This document shows positions 1-9,315 of a stretch of 64,000 nucleotides of DNA, piece after piece. This stretch comes from Roseofilum capinflatum BLCC-M114. GTDB lineage: Bacteria; Cyanobacteriota; Cyanobacteriia; Cyanobacteriales; Desertifilaceae. Position 1 is the stretch's first letter. Each line of letters starts with the position of its first letter. The translations under genes were made by a program, and so were the position numbers. Below the pieces are notes generated by a model that was not told the DNA's origin, ran no database searches, and saw only the letters and a list, made by a program, of their open reading frames with translations. The DNA lies in contig NZ_JAQOSO010000115.1 in NCBI RefSeq assembly GCF_030068505.1, positions 29,316-93,315 of the forward strand, given 5' to 3'.

Positions 1-96
1 CACTCGAAGGGAACAGGGCGCACTCGAAGGGAACAGAGCGCACTCGAAGGGAACAGGGCGCACTCGAAGGGAACAGAGCGCACTCGAAGGGAACAC
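1..96. repeat. 20-bp tandem repeat array, cut by window edge
   Basis: There are four full copies and one partial copy of a 20-base unit (CACTCGAAGGGAACAGGGCG). Copies alternate between GGGCG and GAGCG endings, so the higher-order period is 40 bases. The array runs off the left edge and ends within one base of the stop codon of the HMG-CoA reductase gene. No unique spacers are present, so it is not a CRISPR array. Confidence 0.95.
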
Positions 97-1365
97 TCAA
101 CGCTCCCTTGCCAACCGAGCATGAGCCTGGACAAACTCCCCCGCAGATAACGCCCCAATAATCGACAACTCCCCCGCCAACGCCAACCCCGCACACATCT
201 CAGCAAACGCCCTCGCCAACCCCGCACCCGCTAACCCCAAAATCTGCAAACAAGCTTGCTGACTCGGTAACCCCGTACCACCGCCTACCGTACCCACAAT
301 CAAATTCGGCAACGTCACCGCCGCATATAAATCCCCCTCTGCCGTTAACTCAAACCGCGTCACCCCCACCGCAGACTCCGCCACACAAGCGGCATCTTGA
401 CCGCAAGCAATATAGAGCGCGGCTAATCCATTGGCATAATGGCCTTGAATGCCTATCGTCCCACTCATGGTTCCCCCCAAAGCCGACATCCGCCAATAGT
501 TCACCATTTGTTCTGGACTCGTGTGCAACCGTTGCGCCACCAACTGAGCCGGTATAGTCACCTCTGCGGTCACCTTTTTACCCCGCACTCCAGCAAAAGA
601 TTGGGCGCTGGCCTTTTTATCCCCCGATAAATTCGCCTCAATAAACCAGTGTTGGGGAGCCACTGGACTCTGGCGGAGGATATACTGACAAATGGCATCC
701 GTCGCCAACGTCACCATATTTTGACCCGCCGCATCCCCGGTCGTAAACTGAAAATCCAGATAAACATGATTGCCTTCTACCGTAATTCGGGTATCGATTA
801 ATTTCCCGTAGCGAGTAGTATTTTCTGCTTGTTCCTTAAAAGTTTCCTGTTCCCCAACGACCCAAGCCAAAAATAAGCCCACCTCTTGCAAGTTCCTAAA
901 CGCAAACCCAGGAGTGCGGTTCACCGCTTCATTGAGTAATAAGGCTTGACATCCTCCGACTTCCGAAATCAGTTGACATCCCCGCGAATAGGAGGCGACA
1001 AGGGCCGCTTCTGTAGTCGCTAAAGGTACATAATAATCCCCTTGGGCAAACAACCCATTTACCCGCAGGGGGCCAGCAATACCCACCGGGAGTTTCACTG
1101 TACCGATAAAGTTTTCAATATTATGCTGATAAGCTTCGAGTTGCGACAGGGTTTGTTCATCTAAGAGATTAGCTTGGGTTTCCGGAAACGTATTCAGTTG
1201 CTTCCAATGCTGTTCTACCCGTTGACGACTGAGACGAAATGCGCCGCGAAACTTGCGCGGTAAGGGTTTGGGGTTGGGTAGGAGTTTTGCCGAGAGTTCT
1301 GTCAGTCGGTTCTGCTCTAGGAGTTCCCGCACATATTGGTTGGCTTGACGTTGGGAGGTAGACAT
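97..1365 (-). CDS. hmgA: Class I-like hydroxymethylglutaryl-CoA reductase
   Basis: This 422-residue protein reduces HMG-CoA to mevalonate with NAD(P)H, the committed step of the mevalonate pathway. Family motifs are visible in order: ENFIG with the catalytic Glu near residue 84, the substrate-loop TTEAALVAS near 117-125, the cofactor motif GDAAGQNMV near 210-218, DKKASAQ with the catalytic Lys near 250, GQDAA with the catalytic Asp at about 324, GTVGGGTGLP near 358-366, and the C-terminal catalytic His (QAHARL) at about 415. All four catalytic residues are present, so it should be active. There are no N-terminal membrane segments, unlike eukaryotic HMGR. It is unusual because cyanobacteria normally make isoprenoids by the MEP pathway. 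No other mevalonate genes lie in the window. Confidence 0.95.
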   Translation of the reverse strand: MSTSQRQANQYVRELLEQNRLTELSAKLLPNPKPLPRKFRGAFRLSRQRVEQHWKQLNTFPETQANLLDEQTLSQLEAYQHNIENFIGTVKLPVGIAGPLRVNGLFAQGDYYVPLATTEAALVASYSRGCQLISEVGGCQALLLNEAVNRTPGFAFRNLQEVGLFLAWVVGEQETFKEQAENTTRYGKLIDTRITVEGNHVYLDFQFTTGDAAGQNMVTLATDAICQYILRQSPVAPQHWFIEANLSGDKKASAQSFAGVRGKKVTAEVTIPAQLVAQRLHTSPEQMVNYWRMSALGGTMSGTIGIQGHYANGLAALYIACGQDAACVAESAVGVTRFELTAEGDLYAAVTLPNLIVGTVGGGTGLPSQQACLQILGLAGAGLARAFAEMCAGLALAGELSIIGALSAGEFVQAHARLARER

Positions 1366-1470
1366 CAGGGATAGGGTTGAAAGGCTGCATGGTTATTTTT
1401 TAAGGGATAAATTTAAAAAACATTGCTACCCATGTGACAGCCTTGCAACTGGATGAGTCATGGGTCATGG

Positions 1471-1497
1471 GTAATACAGCGCTTTGCGCTGTATTAC
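1471..1497 (-). terminator. Perfect hairpin downstream of sdhA
   Basis: A 12-bp perfect inverted repeat (GTAATACAGCGC, then TTT, then GCGCTGTATTAC) lies four bases past the sdhA stop. It has no T-tract, so it may be a dispersed palindrome that also acts as a 3' stem-loop. Its core, CAGCGCTTTGCGCT, recurs at about 22,421 and 30,705. Confidence 0.4.
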
Positions 1498-1501
1498 TCA
1501 A

Positions 1502-3229
1502 TTAATACTTCCGCTCCTGGGGTTCAAACTGGGTGAGTGTCACTGGGCGATATTGAATCTCAATGCCTGCGGCTGAATAAAACGCCAAGGAATGCTTGAG
1601 GAAATTGGGATCGTCCCGTTGGGGAAAATCTTCGCGAGAATGGGCCCCCCGACTCTCCTTCCGGTTGAGTGCAGAGGTGAGGATCATGCGACCCACCACC
1701 ATAATATTCTTCAGTTCTAAAGCCTCGATAATCTCCGTATTCCACAAAGACCCGCGATCGCCAAGATAAATCGTGCCATAGTCCTGTTGCAACTCTTGGG
1801 TAATCTCTAGACCCTTTTCCATCGAGTCTTGGTCGCGGAATACCCCACAATATTGACTCATGGCATCTTGAAAGGCTTGGCGTAGGGGATTAATACGCTG
1901 TTCTCCCTGTTGGTCTAACAAGGCTTGCACTTGTTCTTGTGCCTCTTGTAGATAGGGCGTTTCGTCTAAATTGGGTAACTTGCGAGATTGGACATATTGG
2001 GCGATCGCCGCCCCCGTCCGTCGTCCATAGACCACGCATTCGAGTAGGGAATTACTCCCCAAACGGTTCGCCCCATGCACCGACACACAAGCGCATTCTC
2101 CCGCCGCAAATAGAGCCTCTACAAACCCCTCTACCCCACTGCGTACCCGGCCATCCGTATCCACCGGAATACCCCCCATGGAATAATGGGCCGTGGGACG
2201 CACGGGCATGGGTTCTTCTACCGCATCCACTCCCACCAAACGATGGGCTTCTTCCCAGCAAAAGGGAATCCGGCTCATAATTTTTTCCCGCCCCATATGG
2301 CGCAGATCCAGATGGATAAAGGGGCCGCCCGCGCTGCCATCCGTATGAATACCGCGACCGGCGCGAATTTCCAGGGTAATGGCTCTAGAGGTAATATCCC
2401 TGGGTGCTAACTCCATTTTGCTGGGGGCATAATTCTCCATGAAGCGATCGCCCTCACTGTTGCGTAAATAGGCCCCCTCGCCCCGGACTGCCTCGGAAAT
2501 CAATACCCCCACCGGATACAACCCCGTCGGGTGAAATTGCACAAACTCCATATCCTGAAGCGGCAGACCCGCTTGTGCCACCATGGCCAACCCATCTCCG
2601 GTGGAGGCATAATCATTGGACGTAGTGTTAAACACCCGCCCATAGCCCCCCGTCGCTAACATAATTGCCTTCGCTCGCACCACCTTTAACCGGCCATCGA
2701 GCATATGGTACATCACCAAACCCTTCGCTTCCCCCTCTTCCAGGATCAAGCGCATCACATACCATTCCTGATACACCTTGACCCCATAGCGTCGCAGATT
2801 ATTCACCAACTCATGAAGGATCGCATGGCCCGTCTTATCGGCAGCGTAGCAGGTACGGCGATAGGAATGGCCCCCAAAAGCTCGTTGAGCAATGCGGCCA
2901 TCCGGTAGACGGGAAAATAGAACCCCTAAATGCTCTAAATCGATCACCACATCCGGGGCTTCTTTGGCTAAAATTTCGACTGCATCCTGATCCGCTAAAT
3001 AGTCGGAACCCTTGACTGTATCGAAGGCGTGGGCTTCCCAACTATCCTCAGAATCCACATTGTTTAAGGTGGCAGCCATACCCCCTTGAGCGGCGACAGA
3101 GTGCGATCGAATCGGATGGGTTTTAGCGACTATAGCAACATTAAGGCTCGGATCAATGCGGGCAATTTCCACAGCCGCACGACACCCGGCTAGGCCACCG
3201 CCAACAATGATTACATCATGGTCTAACAT
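1502..3229 (-). CDS. sdhA: Succinate dehydrogenase/fumarate reductase flavoprotein subunit
   Basis: This 575-residue flavoprotein oxidises succinate to fumarate and feeds electrons to the quinone pool of the thylakoid/plasma membrane. Visible features are the N-terminal FAD dinucleotide fold (VIIVGGGLAGCRAA), the histidine for covalent FAD attachment in RSHSVAAQGG, the QFHPTGLYPVGVLISEAVRGEGA active-site segment, and a C-terminal helical domain with SRGAHSREDFPQRDD. ATG at 3229 is preferred over an upstream TTG (3250) because a GGAGAAG Shine-Dalgarno sits 12 bases before it and overlaps the longer version. The iron-sulfur subunit gene is not adjacent, which is usual in cyanobacteria. Confidence 0.95.
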   Translation of the reverse strand: MLDHDVIIVGGGLAGCRAAVEIARIDPSLNVAIVAKTHPIRSHSVAAQGGMAATLNNVDSEDSWEAHAFDTVKGSDYLADQDAVEILAKEAPDVVIDLEHLGVLFSRLPDGRIAQRAFGGHSYRRTCYAADKTGHAILHELVNNLRRYGVKVYQEWYVMRLILEEGEAKGLVMYHMLDGRLKVVRAKAIMLATGGYGRVFNTTSNDYASTGDGLAMVAQAGLPLQDMEFVQFHPTGLYPVGVLISEAVRGEGAYLRNSEGDRFMENYAPSKMELAPRDITSRAITLEIRAGRGIHTDGSAGGPFIHLDLRHMGREKIMSRIPFCWEEAHRLVGVDAVEEPMPVRPTAHYSMGGIPVDTDGRVRSGVEGFVEALFAAGECACVSVHGANRLGSNSLLECVVYGRRTGAAIAQYVQSRKLPNLDETPYLQEAQEQVQALLDQQGEQRINPLRQAFQDAMSQYCGVFRDQDSMEKGLEITQELQQDYGTIYLGDRGSLWNTEIIEALELKNIMVVGRMILTSALNRKESRGAHSREDFPQRDDPNFLKHSLAFYSAAGIEIQYRPVTLTQFEPQERKY

Positions 3230-3314
3230 GGTTTGGTTGATCTTCTCCAAATGGGTTAAGAAACAGGTAGGGGTAGGGGCGACTTGCCCCTACAAACATA
3301 AAAATAGGAATCAA

Positions 3315-3623
3315 TTAGCCGGCTGCTTGGGCAGGATTTTTGGCAGCTCCTGAACGAGAGGGCCGTTTTTGCGGACTCTCTTCAACCGGTGCAAATTCAA
3401 TATGGTTCAGTAAGGTCGTGACAAAGCTAAACAGCAAGAAGGGTAGAGAAAGAACCAGAATTAATCCCACCGTCGCTAAGGCGTAAACCGGACTGCCTGC
3501 CCCCATCAGGGCGAGAGCGGCCGCTAAACTCAGGAAAATTACAATTAACCAGACAATGATTTGTCCATAGATATCTCCAAAGGAGAGGGTGCAATGGAGG
3601 CGATAGGTTTGTTGATCGTTCAT
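3315..3623 (-). CDS. Small conserved two-helix membrane protein
   Basis: A hypothetical protein of about 102 residues. After a short soluble start (MNDQQTYRLHCTLSFGD) it has two hydrophobic stretches, IIVWLIVIFLSLAAALALMGAG and YALATVGLILVLSLPFLLFSF (each split here only by naming). A polar, basic, Ala/Pro-rich tail follows. ATG at 3623 is preferred because the upstream extension (to 3710) is low-complexity and runs into intergenic-looking DNA, though no strong Shine-Dalgarno is visible. It lies 85 bases upstream of sdhA on the same strand and could be co-transcribed with it. The function is not recognised. Confidence 0.6.
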   Translation of the reverse strand: MNDQQTYRLHCTLSFGDIYGQIIVWLIVIFLSLAAALALMGAGSPVYALATVGLILVLSLPFLLFSFVTTLLNHIEFAPVEESPQKRPSRSGAAKNPAQAAG

Positions 3624-3818
3624 ACGCTTAACTGGAGAAAGTTTAACATTATTTAATGAACCAGGGTAAAGGGCGCGGGGATGTTTGGGTGATTTCTCAA
3701 TAGTTTTCAAAGACTTGCAACATCTTGTTACATTTACCGGGGTTCACTAGCAAAGAATAGAACGTTTTCGTCCTCTCTTAGTTTAATTTCTTCTGGTCAT
3801 TTCCTGAACTCCCACAGC

Positions 3819-6053
3819 TTAAGATTTGACCACAAACCGATTTCTCCCTTGCTTCTTGGCTTCATATAAGGCTTCATCTGCTAGAGCAATTAGGCTTTCT
3901 TTGGAGAGTTCTGAGGTCGGAACCAAGGTGGCAATTCCCAAACTCATGGTTACCGTTGCAGCGACTTTAGAGGTTTTATGGGGAATTTGCAGGTCATCTA
4001 TTTTGGATTGAATTAACTGGGCCACGACTTTGGCCCCTTCTTCTGAAGTGTTGGGGAGAAGCACCACAAATTCCTCTCCTCCATAGCGAGCGACTATATC
4101 ACTAGAGCGTCGAACTGAATGTTGAATGGCGCTGGCCACTTGGATCAGGCAGTCATCCCCGGCTTGATGCCCATAGGTGTCATTGTAGAACTTAAAGTAA
4201 TCCACATCGCATAAAATGATCGATAGGGGCAGGCGATCGCGTTTTAAGCGCAGCCACTCTTGATATAGGCATTCATCAAATTGACGACGGTTCGCCACTT
4301 TGGTTAAGCCATCTGTATTGGCGATTTTATGGACTTCATCGAGCATTTTTCGCAGTTCAAATACTGATTTTTTGCGGTCAGTAATGTCTCGAAAATTGAC
4401 CGATAATCCATCTCCAAGCTTGACGGCAATTACATGAAACCAAGCCCGTTGATTGTCATGATCGTAGGGAAATTCTAATTCTAGAGAATGGCCAGTTTCT
4501 ACGACACTGACATAATGATCGAACAGACTTCTTAGATTAGGGCTTTGGATTTCTTGGAGCCAACTTTTTCCGACCAAATTAACAGTGTTAATTTCAAAAA
4601 AATAGGCTGCCACTTGATTGCTCACAATCCATTCAAAATCTATAATTCTACCTCGATAATCTCGGAGGGCTTGAAATGCCATGATCCCATCCATGGAACT
4701 ATTAATGATACTTTCGAGCAGGGATTGGGATTGTTGCAGTTTTAAGTTAGCTTTGTCTGCTTTTTCTACAGCTTCAATCAACAAATTTGTTCCCGATTCT
4801 ACCTTGTCTAGCAATCGTTCATTTTCATGACCAATCGACTGAACGAGTTGACACCAATACTGGGTTAATGCTTGAAAACTATTAATTAATCCCTGGAGGG
4901 GATAAACTAGAGAATGGGGCAAATTTTCTAGGGATAAATGGCCTTCGATCACCTGTTGAGCATTCTGGCTAACTTGATTGAGAATAGAGCTGATTTTATG
5001 TAAGAAAAAACTGCCTAAAGCGATGGAGATGCTAACGGCACTCAAATTGAGGAGTAATTGATTGCGAAAATTGATCTCTACCGCTTGAAATACTTGTTTT
5101 TCAGGAACAATAATGCTGATCCACCATTGCCGATCGCCGGGTAATTTATAAGCAAAGCTTAACGTCCAATAGTTTTGTTTATTGTGGCTAAATATTTGGA
5201 TCTCTTGGGGATAGTCTGCGGTTAAATTTTGTTGGATTTTAGGGAGCAAACCAGCTTCAATAGTCTCTTGTTTTTTTGAATTCTTAGTGGAATCGACCAA
5301 GGGGTTAATTTGTTGATCAAAAACAAGTATTTCTGCGGAGAAATCAAGATTAATATTTTGTAAATACTCTTGGAATGAGTTCAGATTGAAATCAATTTTA
5401 CCGACTCCAATTAATTCTTTATTTTGATCGTAAAAGGGCTGAACGATTTGCAACTCAATCGAGGGATGAGAGAGGGAGGGAAGGCGTGTAATGTCTAGAG
5501 TGACTTGTTGATCGATGATGCTGTTCTGATACCACAAATTTTGGCGAGCATCGTAGGAAGCAATGGAAGAGTCAAGCCGCTCTTGAACTTCACCTCGATC
5601 GCCAAGACGATAGGTCGATAGCTGGTGATTGGTTTCTCGGTTAGCCAGGGTGCAGATCATTTCTCCATCTTCCGTGCGATGGATAGCGAGCAAGTCTCCC
5701 CTCGGCTCTAACCCGAAGGTAATCCCTTGCAGGGAGGGGAAACTGTTGAGAAAGGGCCAAAAACAGTTTTGATTGGATAAGGCGATCGCCCCATCATCGA
5801 GATCTAAGAGAAGATTTTCATAGGAGTTGAGCAGATCTTGAGGAAACGCCAGATCTTGACTCAGTTTCGTTTTGAGGCGATCGCCCACTTCCTCCATCCA
5901 TTGCCGCGATAATTGTTGCACTAACTGATGATTGCGGCGTAAGGAGAGCCATCCTGTGACGCTCATGGCGACCAAGATCGGTAGCAGTACAGGCACAAGA
6001 ATGTAAATGGGTAAAGGAACGGTTTTCCGGTGCTGAAAAAGCCGATTAGCCAT
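3819..6053 (-). CDS. Membrane-bound diguanylate cyclase (Cache-like, PAS, GGDEF)
   Basis: A sensor of about 744 residues predicted to make cyclic di-GMP. The order is a short cytoplasmic start, a transmembrane segment (IYILVPVLLPILVAMSVTGW), a large periplasmic Cache-like domain of about 280 residues, a second transmembrane helix (LLLNLSAVSISIALGSFFL), a HAMP-like/coiled linker, a PAS domain and a C-terminal GGDEF domain. The catalytic GGEEF is intact near residue 658, and an inhibitory-site RxxD (RSSD) sits five residues before it, so product inhibition is likely. ATG at 6053 is preferred because AGGGAG precedes it; the ORF could extend 21 codons further. The ligand is unknown. Confidence 0.9.
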   Translation of the reverse strand: MANRLFQHRKTVPLPIYILVPVLLPILVAMSVTGWLSLRRNHQLVQQLSRQWMEEVGDRLKTKLSQDLAFPQDLLNSYENLLLDLDDGAIALSNQNCFWPFLNSFPSLQGITFGLEPRGDLLAIHRTEDGEMICTLANRETNHQLSTYRLGDRGEVQERLDSSIASYDARQNLWYQNSIIDQQVTLDITRLPSLSHPSIELQIVQPFYDQNKELIGVGKIDFNLNSFQEYLQNINLDFSAEILVFDQQINPLVDSTKNSKKQETIEAGLLPKIQQNLTADYPQEIQIFSHNKQNYWTLSFAYKLPGDRQWWISIIVPEKQVFQAVEINFRNQLLLNLSAVSISIALGSFFLHKISSILNQVSQNAQQVIEGHLSLENLPHSLVYPLQGLINSFQALTQYWCQLVQSIGHENERLLDKVESGTNLLIEAVEKADKANLKLQQSQSLLESIINSSMDGIMAFQALRDYRGRIIDFEWIVSNQVAAYFFEINTVNLVGKSWLQEIQSPNLRSLFDHYVSVVETGHSLELEFPYDHDNQRAWFHVIAVKLGDGLSVNFRDITDRKKSVFELRKMLDEVHKIANTDGLTKVANRRQFDECLYQEWLRLKRDRLPLSIILCDVDYFKFYNDTYGHQAGDDCLIQVASAIQHSVRRSSDIVARYGGEEFVVLLPNTSEEGAKVVAQLIQSKIDDLQIPHKTSKVAATVTMSLGIATLVPTSELSKESLIALADEALYEAKKQGRNRFVVKS

Positions 6054-6156
6054 TAGAATTGGCTCCCTACGGTAGATGATGCCATCGCGGTGAGTTAATC
6101 TTAAGTCGAGTTTCAATCCACTTCAACCCTGATTGTACTCAGTGCTGGCCATGAAA

Positions 6157-7002
6157 TTATAGTGAAGGGGGCAATTCTAAAGGAAACCCTCCCAAGTAAC
6201 CTTTACGAAAATCGGTCAGCAGTTGGCAGGCAGTGCGTTCTAGATCTCCCAGATATTTGGCTTCGGCTAAGGTATGTAAATAGTCTTCGCTAGAGAGGGT
6301 TGCTGGATCGACCTCATAACGCGATCGCAATTTCTCCAAGCTACTCACATGGGCATTCAATTTGTGAAATACATCCAGCAGAGCGATCGCCACCCGTTGA
6401 TTATCATAGCTGGCTTCACCAATATCATCACAAATGGCTAACTTCGCCGCATCCCGTTGATCCTCTAATCGCGCTGGAATCACCCCAGGAGCGTCCAATA
6501 ACTCAATATTGGATGATATCTTAATCCAGCGCAGTTGCCGAGTCACCCCCGGACGAGCCGCACTCTGCACCACTTTACGGTTTAATAGGCGGTTAATGAG
6601 GGCTGATTTGCCCACATTGGGAAACCCCACTACCACCGCTCGCACCGGACGGGGACGCATTCCCCGCTTGCGTCGGCGCTCATTCATGGACGCACCGGCG
6701 GCGATCGCCGCTTGGGTTACTTCGGAAATCCCCTTACCCAATTTCGCATTGGTAAAATAGGGTTGCTCTCCCTGATTGGTAAACCACTGCAACCATAAAT
6801 CCTGCATCTCCGGCACAATCATATCCATCCGGTTCAGCACCAGAACCCGCTCCCGACTCCCCACCCACTCCTTCAGTTTCGGGTGTTGCGTCGTCAGGGG
6901 AATACGAATATCCCGAACATCTAAAACCACATCAACTCGCTTGAGTTGTTCGGCTAGAGAACGTTCCGCCTTAGCAATATGTCCGGGATACCATTGAATC
7001 AT
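6157..7002 (-). CDS. ylqF: Ribosome biogenesis GTPase YlqF/RbgA
   Basis: This 281-residue circularly permuted GTPase acts in late assembly of the 50S ribosomal subunit. The permuted order is visible: G4 (LNRMD) comes first, then G1 (GFPNVGKSALINRL), then G3 (DAPG, with Ala where Thr is common). A C-terminal helical domain contacts rRNA. The start MIQWYPGHIAKAE (ATG at 7002) is the hallmark N-terminus of the family. A longer frame to 7047 would overlap the neighbouring stress-protein gene and is rejected. It lies 20 bases downstream of the universal stress protein gene on the same strand, so the two are probably one operon. Confidence 0.93.
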   Translation of the reverse strand: MIQWYPGHIAKAERSLAEQLKRVDVVLDVRDIRIPLTTQHPKLKEWVGSRERVLVLNRMDMIVPEMQDLWLQWFTNQGEQPYFTNAKLGKGISEVTQAAIAAGASMNERRRKRGMRPRPVRAVVVGFPNVGKSALINRLLNRKVVQSAARPGVTRQLRWIKISSNIELLDAPGVIPARLEDQRDAAKLAICDDIGEASYDNQRVAIALLDVFHKLNAHVSSLEKLRSRYEVDPATLSSEDYLHTLAEAKYLGDLERTACQLLTDFRKGYLGGFPLELPPSL

Positions 7003-7022
7003 AATCAGCCAATCATGAAGAA

Positions 7023-7433
7023 CTAAGGGACAATCAACACGGGACAAGGAGAAAGATTAATCACCTGATTGGTAATACTATCCTTCGATCCATCTTCCGT
7101 CAGACCAACCCCCCGACTTCCCATGATAATCAGATTGGCCTCCATTTCATCAGCCACATCACAAATGGTAAAAGCCGGTTTACCTTCCCGTTCCAGGGTT
7201 TTGGACTCAATACCACTCTTAGAAAAGCCGCTTTGGACTTTATTTAACAGTTCAGCAATTTGGTCATGGGAGATCATCGGATCTCTAGACGCATCCTCTT
7301 CAGTGGTCTCATTCTCCAACACAGAGAGCAGAATCAGTTGAGAGCCATAGGTTTTGACAATATCCATCACTACCTCTGTGGCTGCCAAGGTTTCTTGGCT
7401 TTTGTTAATCGGAAAGAGAACAGTCTTAAACAT
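7023..7433 (-). CDS. Universal stress protein (UspA family)
   Basis: A 136-residue single-domain Usp protein, the typical length. It starts with the beta-strand [10 protein letters not shown]. The C-terminal nucleotide-binding signature appears as [21 protein letters not shown] followed by CPVLIV; the usual G-2x-G-9x-G(S/T) pattern is recognisable but loosened. Its role is unknown beyond general stress response. It is divergent from pgk and probably co-transcribed with ylqF downstream. Confidence 0.88.
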   Translation of the reverse strand: MFKTVLFPINKSQETLAATEVVMDIVKTYGSQLILLSVLENETTEEDASRDPMISHDQIAELLNKVQSGFSKSGIESKTLEREGKPAFTICDVADEMEANLIIMGSRGVGLTEDGSKDSITNQVINLSPCPVLIVP

Positions 7434-7525
7434 GGGTCTTACCTCCGAGACACGGACTCCTATACAATGTGGACGATAGCGTAATCAAAAACATAACGAA
7501 GATTTTTTTGAAGGAGGTTTATCCT

Positions 7526-8728
7526 GTGCCCAAGAAAACGGTAGCAAACTTGTCAGCATCTGACCTTTCTGGCAAAAAAGTATTAGTGCGAGCGGATTTT
7601 AATGTTCCCATCGATAATGGGTCTATCACTGATGATACTCGCATTCGGGCTGCTCTGCCTACGATTCAAGAGTTGACAAGCAAGGGTGCTAAGGTTATTT
7701 TAACCTCTCACTTCGGCCGGCCCAAGGGAAAAGTGAATGAGTCCATGCGCTTGACTCCTGTGGCTGCACGGTTGTCGGAACTGCTGGGTAAAGAGGTGAA
7801 GAAAACCAATGATTGTATTGGGGATGAGGTGGCTACTGCGGTGGCCAGCATGAGTGATGGTGATGTGGTATTGCTGGAAAATGTCCGCTTCCATGCTGGA
7901 GAAGAAAAGAATGATCCAGAATTTGTCAAGCAATTAGCTGCTGTTGCCGATCTCTATGTTAATGATGCCTTTGGAACGGCTCACCGGGCCCATGCTTCTA
8001 CGGAAGGGGTGACCAAGTATCTGAGTCCTTCGGTGGCTGGATTTTTGATTGAGAAGGAACTGAAGTATCTGCAAGCAGCGATCGAAAGTCCCCAACGACC
8101 TTTGGCAGCCATTATTGGCGGATCTAAGGTATCGAGCAAAATTGGCGTGATTGAGACCCTGTTGGAAAAATGCGATAAGCTCCTGATTGGTGGAGGCATG
8201 ATCTTCACCTTCTATAAGGCGCGAGGCATGAATGTCGGTAAGTCTTTGGTGGAAGAAGATAAGCTAGAGTTGGCCAAATCTTTGGAAGTGAAGGCGAAAG
8301 AACGGGGAGTAGACCTGTTATTACCTACCGATGTGGTTGTGGCTGATAATTTTGCGGCTGATGCTAATTCTCAAACCGTGAGCGTGGATAATATTCCCGA
8401 TGGCTGGATGGGATTGGATATTGGCCCAGATTCGGTGAAAACCTTTGAGGCCGCTCTGGCTGATTGTAAGACGGTGATCTGGAACGGGCCGATGGGTGTG
8501 TTCGAGTTTGATAAATTTGCAGCAGGGACAGAGGCGATCGCCCGCTCTTTGGCTGGACTGACCAAAACTGGCGCTTCTACCATTATCGGTGGTGGTGATT
8601 CTGTGGCGGCGGTCGAGAAGGTTGGCGTTGCCGATCAAATGAGCCACATTTCTACCGGTGGTGGCGCAAGCTTGGAACTGCTCGAAGGTAAGGAACTCCC
8701 CGGTATTGCGGCTTTAGATGAAGCGTAA
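7526..8728 (+). CDS. pgk: Phosphoglycerate kinase
   Basis: Interconverts 1,3-bisphosphoglycerate and 3-phosphoglycerate, serving both glycolysis and the Calvin cycle. Motifs are [10 protein letters not shown] near the N-terminus, [45 protein letters not shown], and [10 protein letters not shown] with GGGDSVAA near the C-terminus. The start is GTG at 7526: a strong AAGGAGGT lies at 7511-7518, seven bases upstream, which gives a 400-residue product of standard size. Longer frames starting at 7469 run through this ribosome site and are not credible. The gene stands alone, with a stem-loop after it. Confidence 0.97.
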   Translation: MPKKTVANLSASDLSGKKVLVRADFNVPIDNGSITDDTRIRAALPTIQELTSKGAKVILTSHFGRPKGKVNESMRLTPVAARLSELLGKEVKKTNDCIGDEVATAVASMSDGDVVLLENVRFHAGEEKNDPEFVKQLAAVADLYVNDAFGTAHRAHASTEGVTKYLSPSVAGFLIEKELKYLQAAIESPQRPLAAIIGGSKVSSKIGVIETLLEKCDKLLIGGGMIFTFYKARGMNVGKSLVEEDKLELAKSLEVKAKERGVDLLLPTDVVVADNFAADANSQTVSVDNIPDGWMGLDIGPDSVKTFEAALADCKTVIWNGPMGVFEFDKFAAGTEAIARSLAGLTKTGASTIIGGGDSVAAVEKVGVADQMSHISTGGGASLELLEGKELPGIAALDEA

Positions 8729-8754
8729 TCTAACTTGATCGAGTAACCTTTGTC

Positions 8755-8794
8755 GATCTTCCCTTTTCCCTTTTAGTTAGGAAAAGGGAGGATT
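8755..8794 (+). terminator. Stem-loop after pgk
   Basis: A 10-bp inverted repeat, TCCCTTTTCC and GGAAAAGGGA, encloses a loop of 10 bases, with GATC at both outer edges. No clear U-tract follows on the plus strand. It is a likely transcription end or mRNA-stabilising structure for pgk. Confidence 0.5.
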
Positions 8795-8877
8795 GATCTC
8801 AATCTGTCATGAACGCAGTGGTAATGAAGTGATATCAATTAAAATAAAAATTCAAAATGGGTCTTGATTTTATCGCG

Positions 8878-9216
8878 TTACGCGATCGCAAATTCAGTAT
8901 ACTGTCTAACATGAGGAGGATGAAAAGCTAAAACAATCTCATCTCGTGAAATACCTCTGAGCAACAAATCTGTCGCTACTCCATCCTCTGTCCAATCTTC
9001 CTCAATCCAGATTTGGTCATCTTGCAAACGGATATGAATCATCACACTCTTGATCCGCTCATCTTTGTGCCAACCCATCAACAGTAAAAGGTACTGATCG
9101 TGTACCTCATCAAAAGCTAAAGCACTTTCAGTGGCAGACCCTGATTTTTTATTGATTTGATGATATTCTGTTAAAATATCTTGAATGATTTGACGATACT
9201 GCTTTAATTTATCCAT
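8878..9216 (-). CDS. xisI: XisI-like element excision controlling factor
   Basis: A 112-residue protein of the XisI family, first described with XisF and XisH in excision of the fdxN element of heterocystous cyanobacteria. The whole family pattern is present: MDKLKQYRQIIQDILTEY at the start, HDQYLLLLMGW in the middle, IWIEEDWTEDGVA, and the C-terminal GISRDEIVLAFHPPHVR. Many cyanobacteria that lack the fdxN element carry xisH/xisI pairs, so a role in excision here is not implied. The gene overlaps the 3' end of a broken xisH (ATG inside the xisH stop region), the normal pair arrangement. Confidence 0.9.
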   Translation of the reverse strand: MDKLKQYRQIIQDILTEYHQINKKSGSATESALAFDEVHDQYLLLLMGWHKDERIKSVMIHIRLQDDQIWIEEDWTEDGVATDLLLRGISRDEIVLAFHPPHVRQYTEFAIA

Positions 9217-9310
9217 TGCAAAATCACCTCACATTCTGGATCAATAATTAACAATTTTACCTGATTACGAACAAGCACGATCGCCTCATCTAAAATAGTG
9301 CAATCGGTTT
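9204..9310 (-). pseudogene. xisH: xisH C-terminal remnant
   Basis: Reading the minus strand in frame from about 9300 gives ...LDEAIVLVRNQVKLLIID followed by PECEVILQWIN and a stop at 9204-9206. The VILQWIN ending, and the overlap of its stop with the xisI start codon, match the normal xisH-xisI junction. Only about 30 codons remain. The 5' part of the gene is absent, and a palindromic repeat (9316-9366) lies where the coding sequence should continue. The remaining XisI therefore lacks its usual partner at this locus. Confidence 0.6.
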
Positions 9311-9315
9311 TCCGG

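Noticed and set aside
1-96. Possible CRISPR array at the left edge
   Set aside because: The 20-base units are directly adjacent with no unique spacers; it is a simple tandem repeat.
7469-7525. Upstream extension of phosphoglycerate kinase
   Set aside because: It contains the AAGGAGGT ribosome site of the GTG start at 7526 and adds residues not found in the family.
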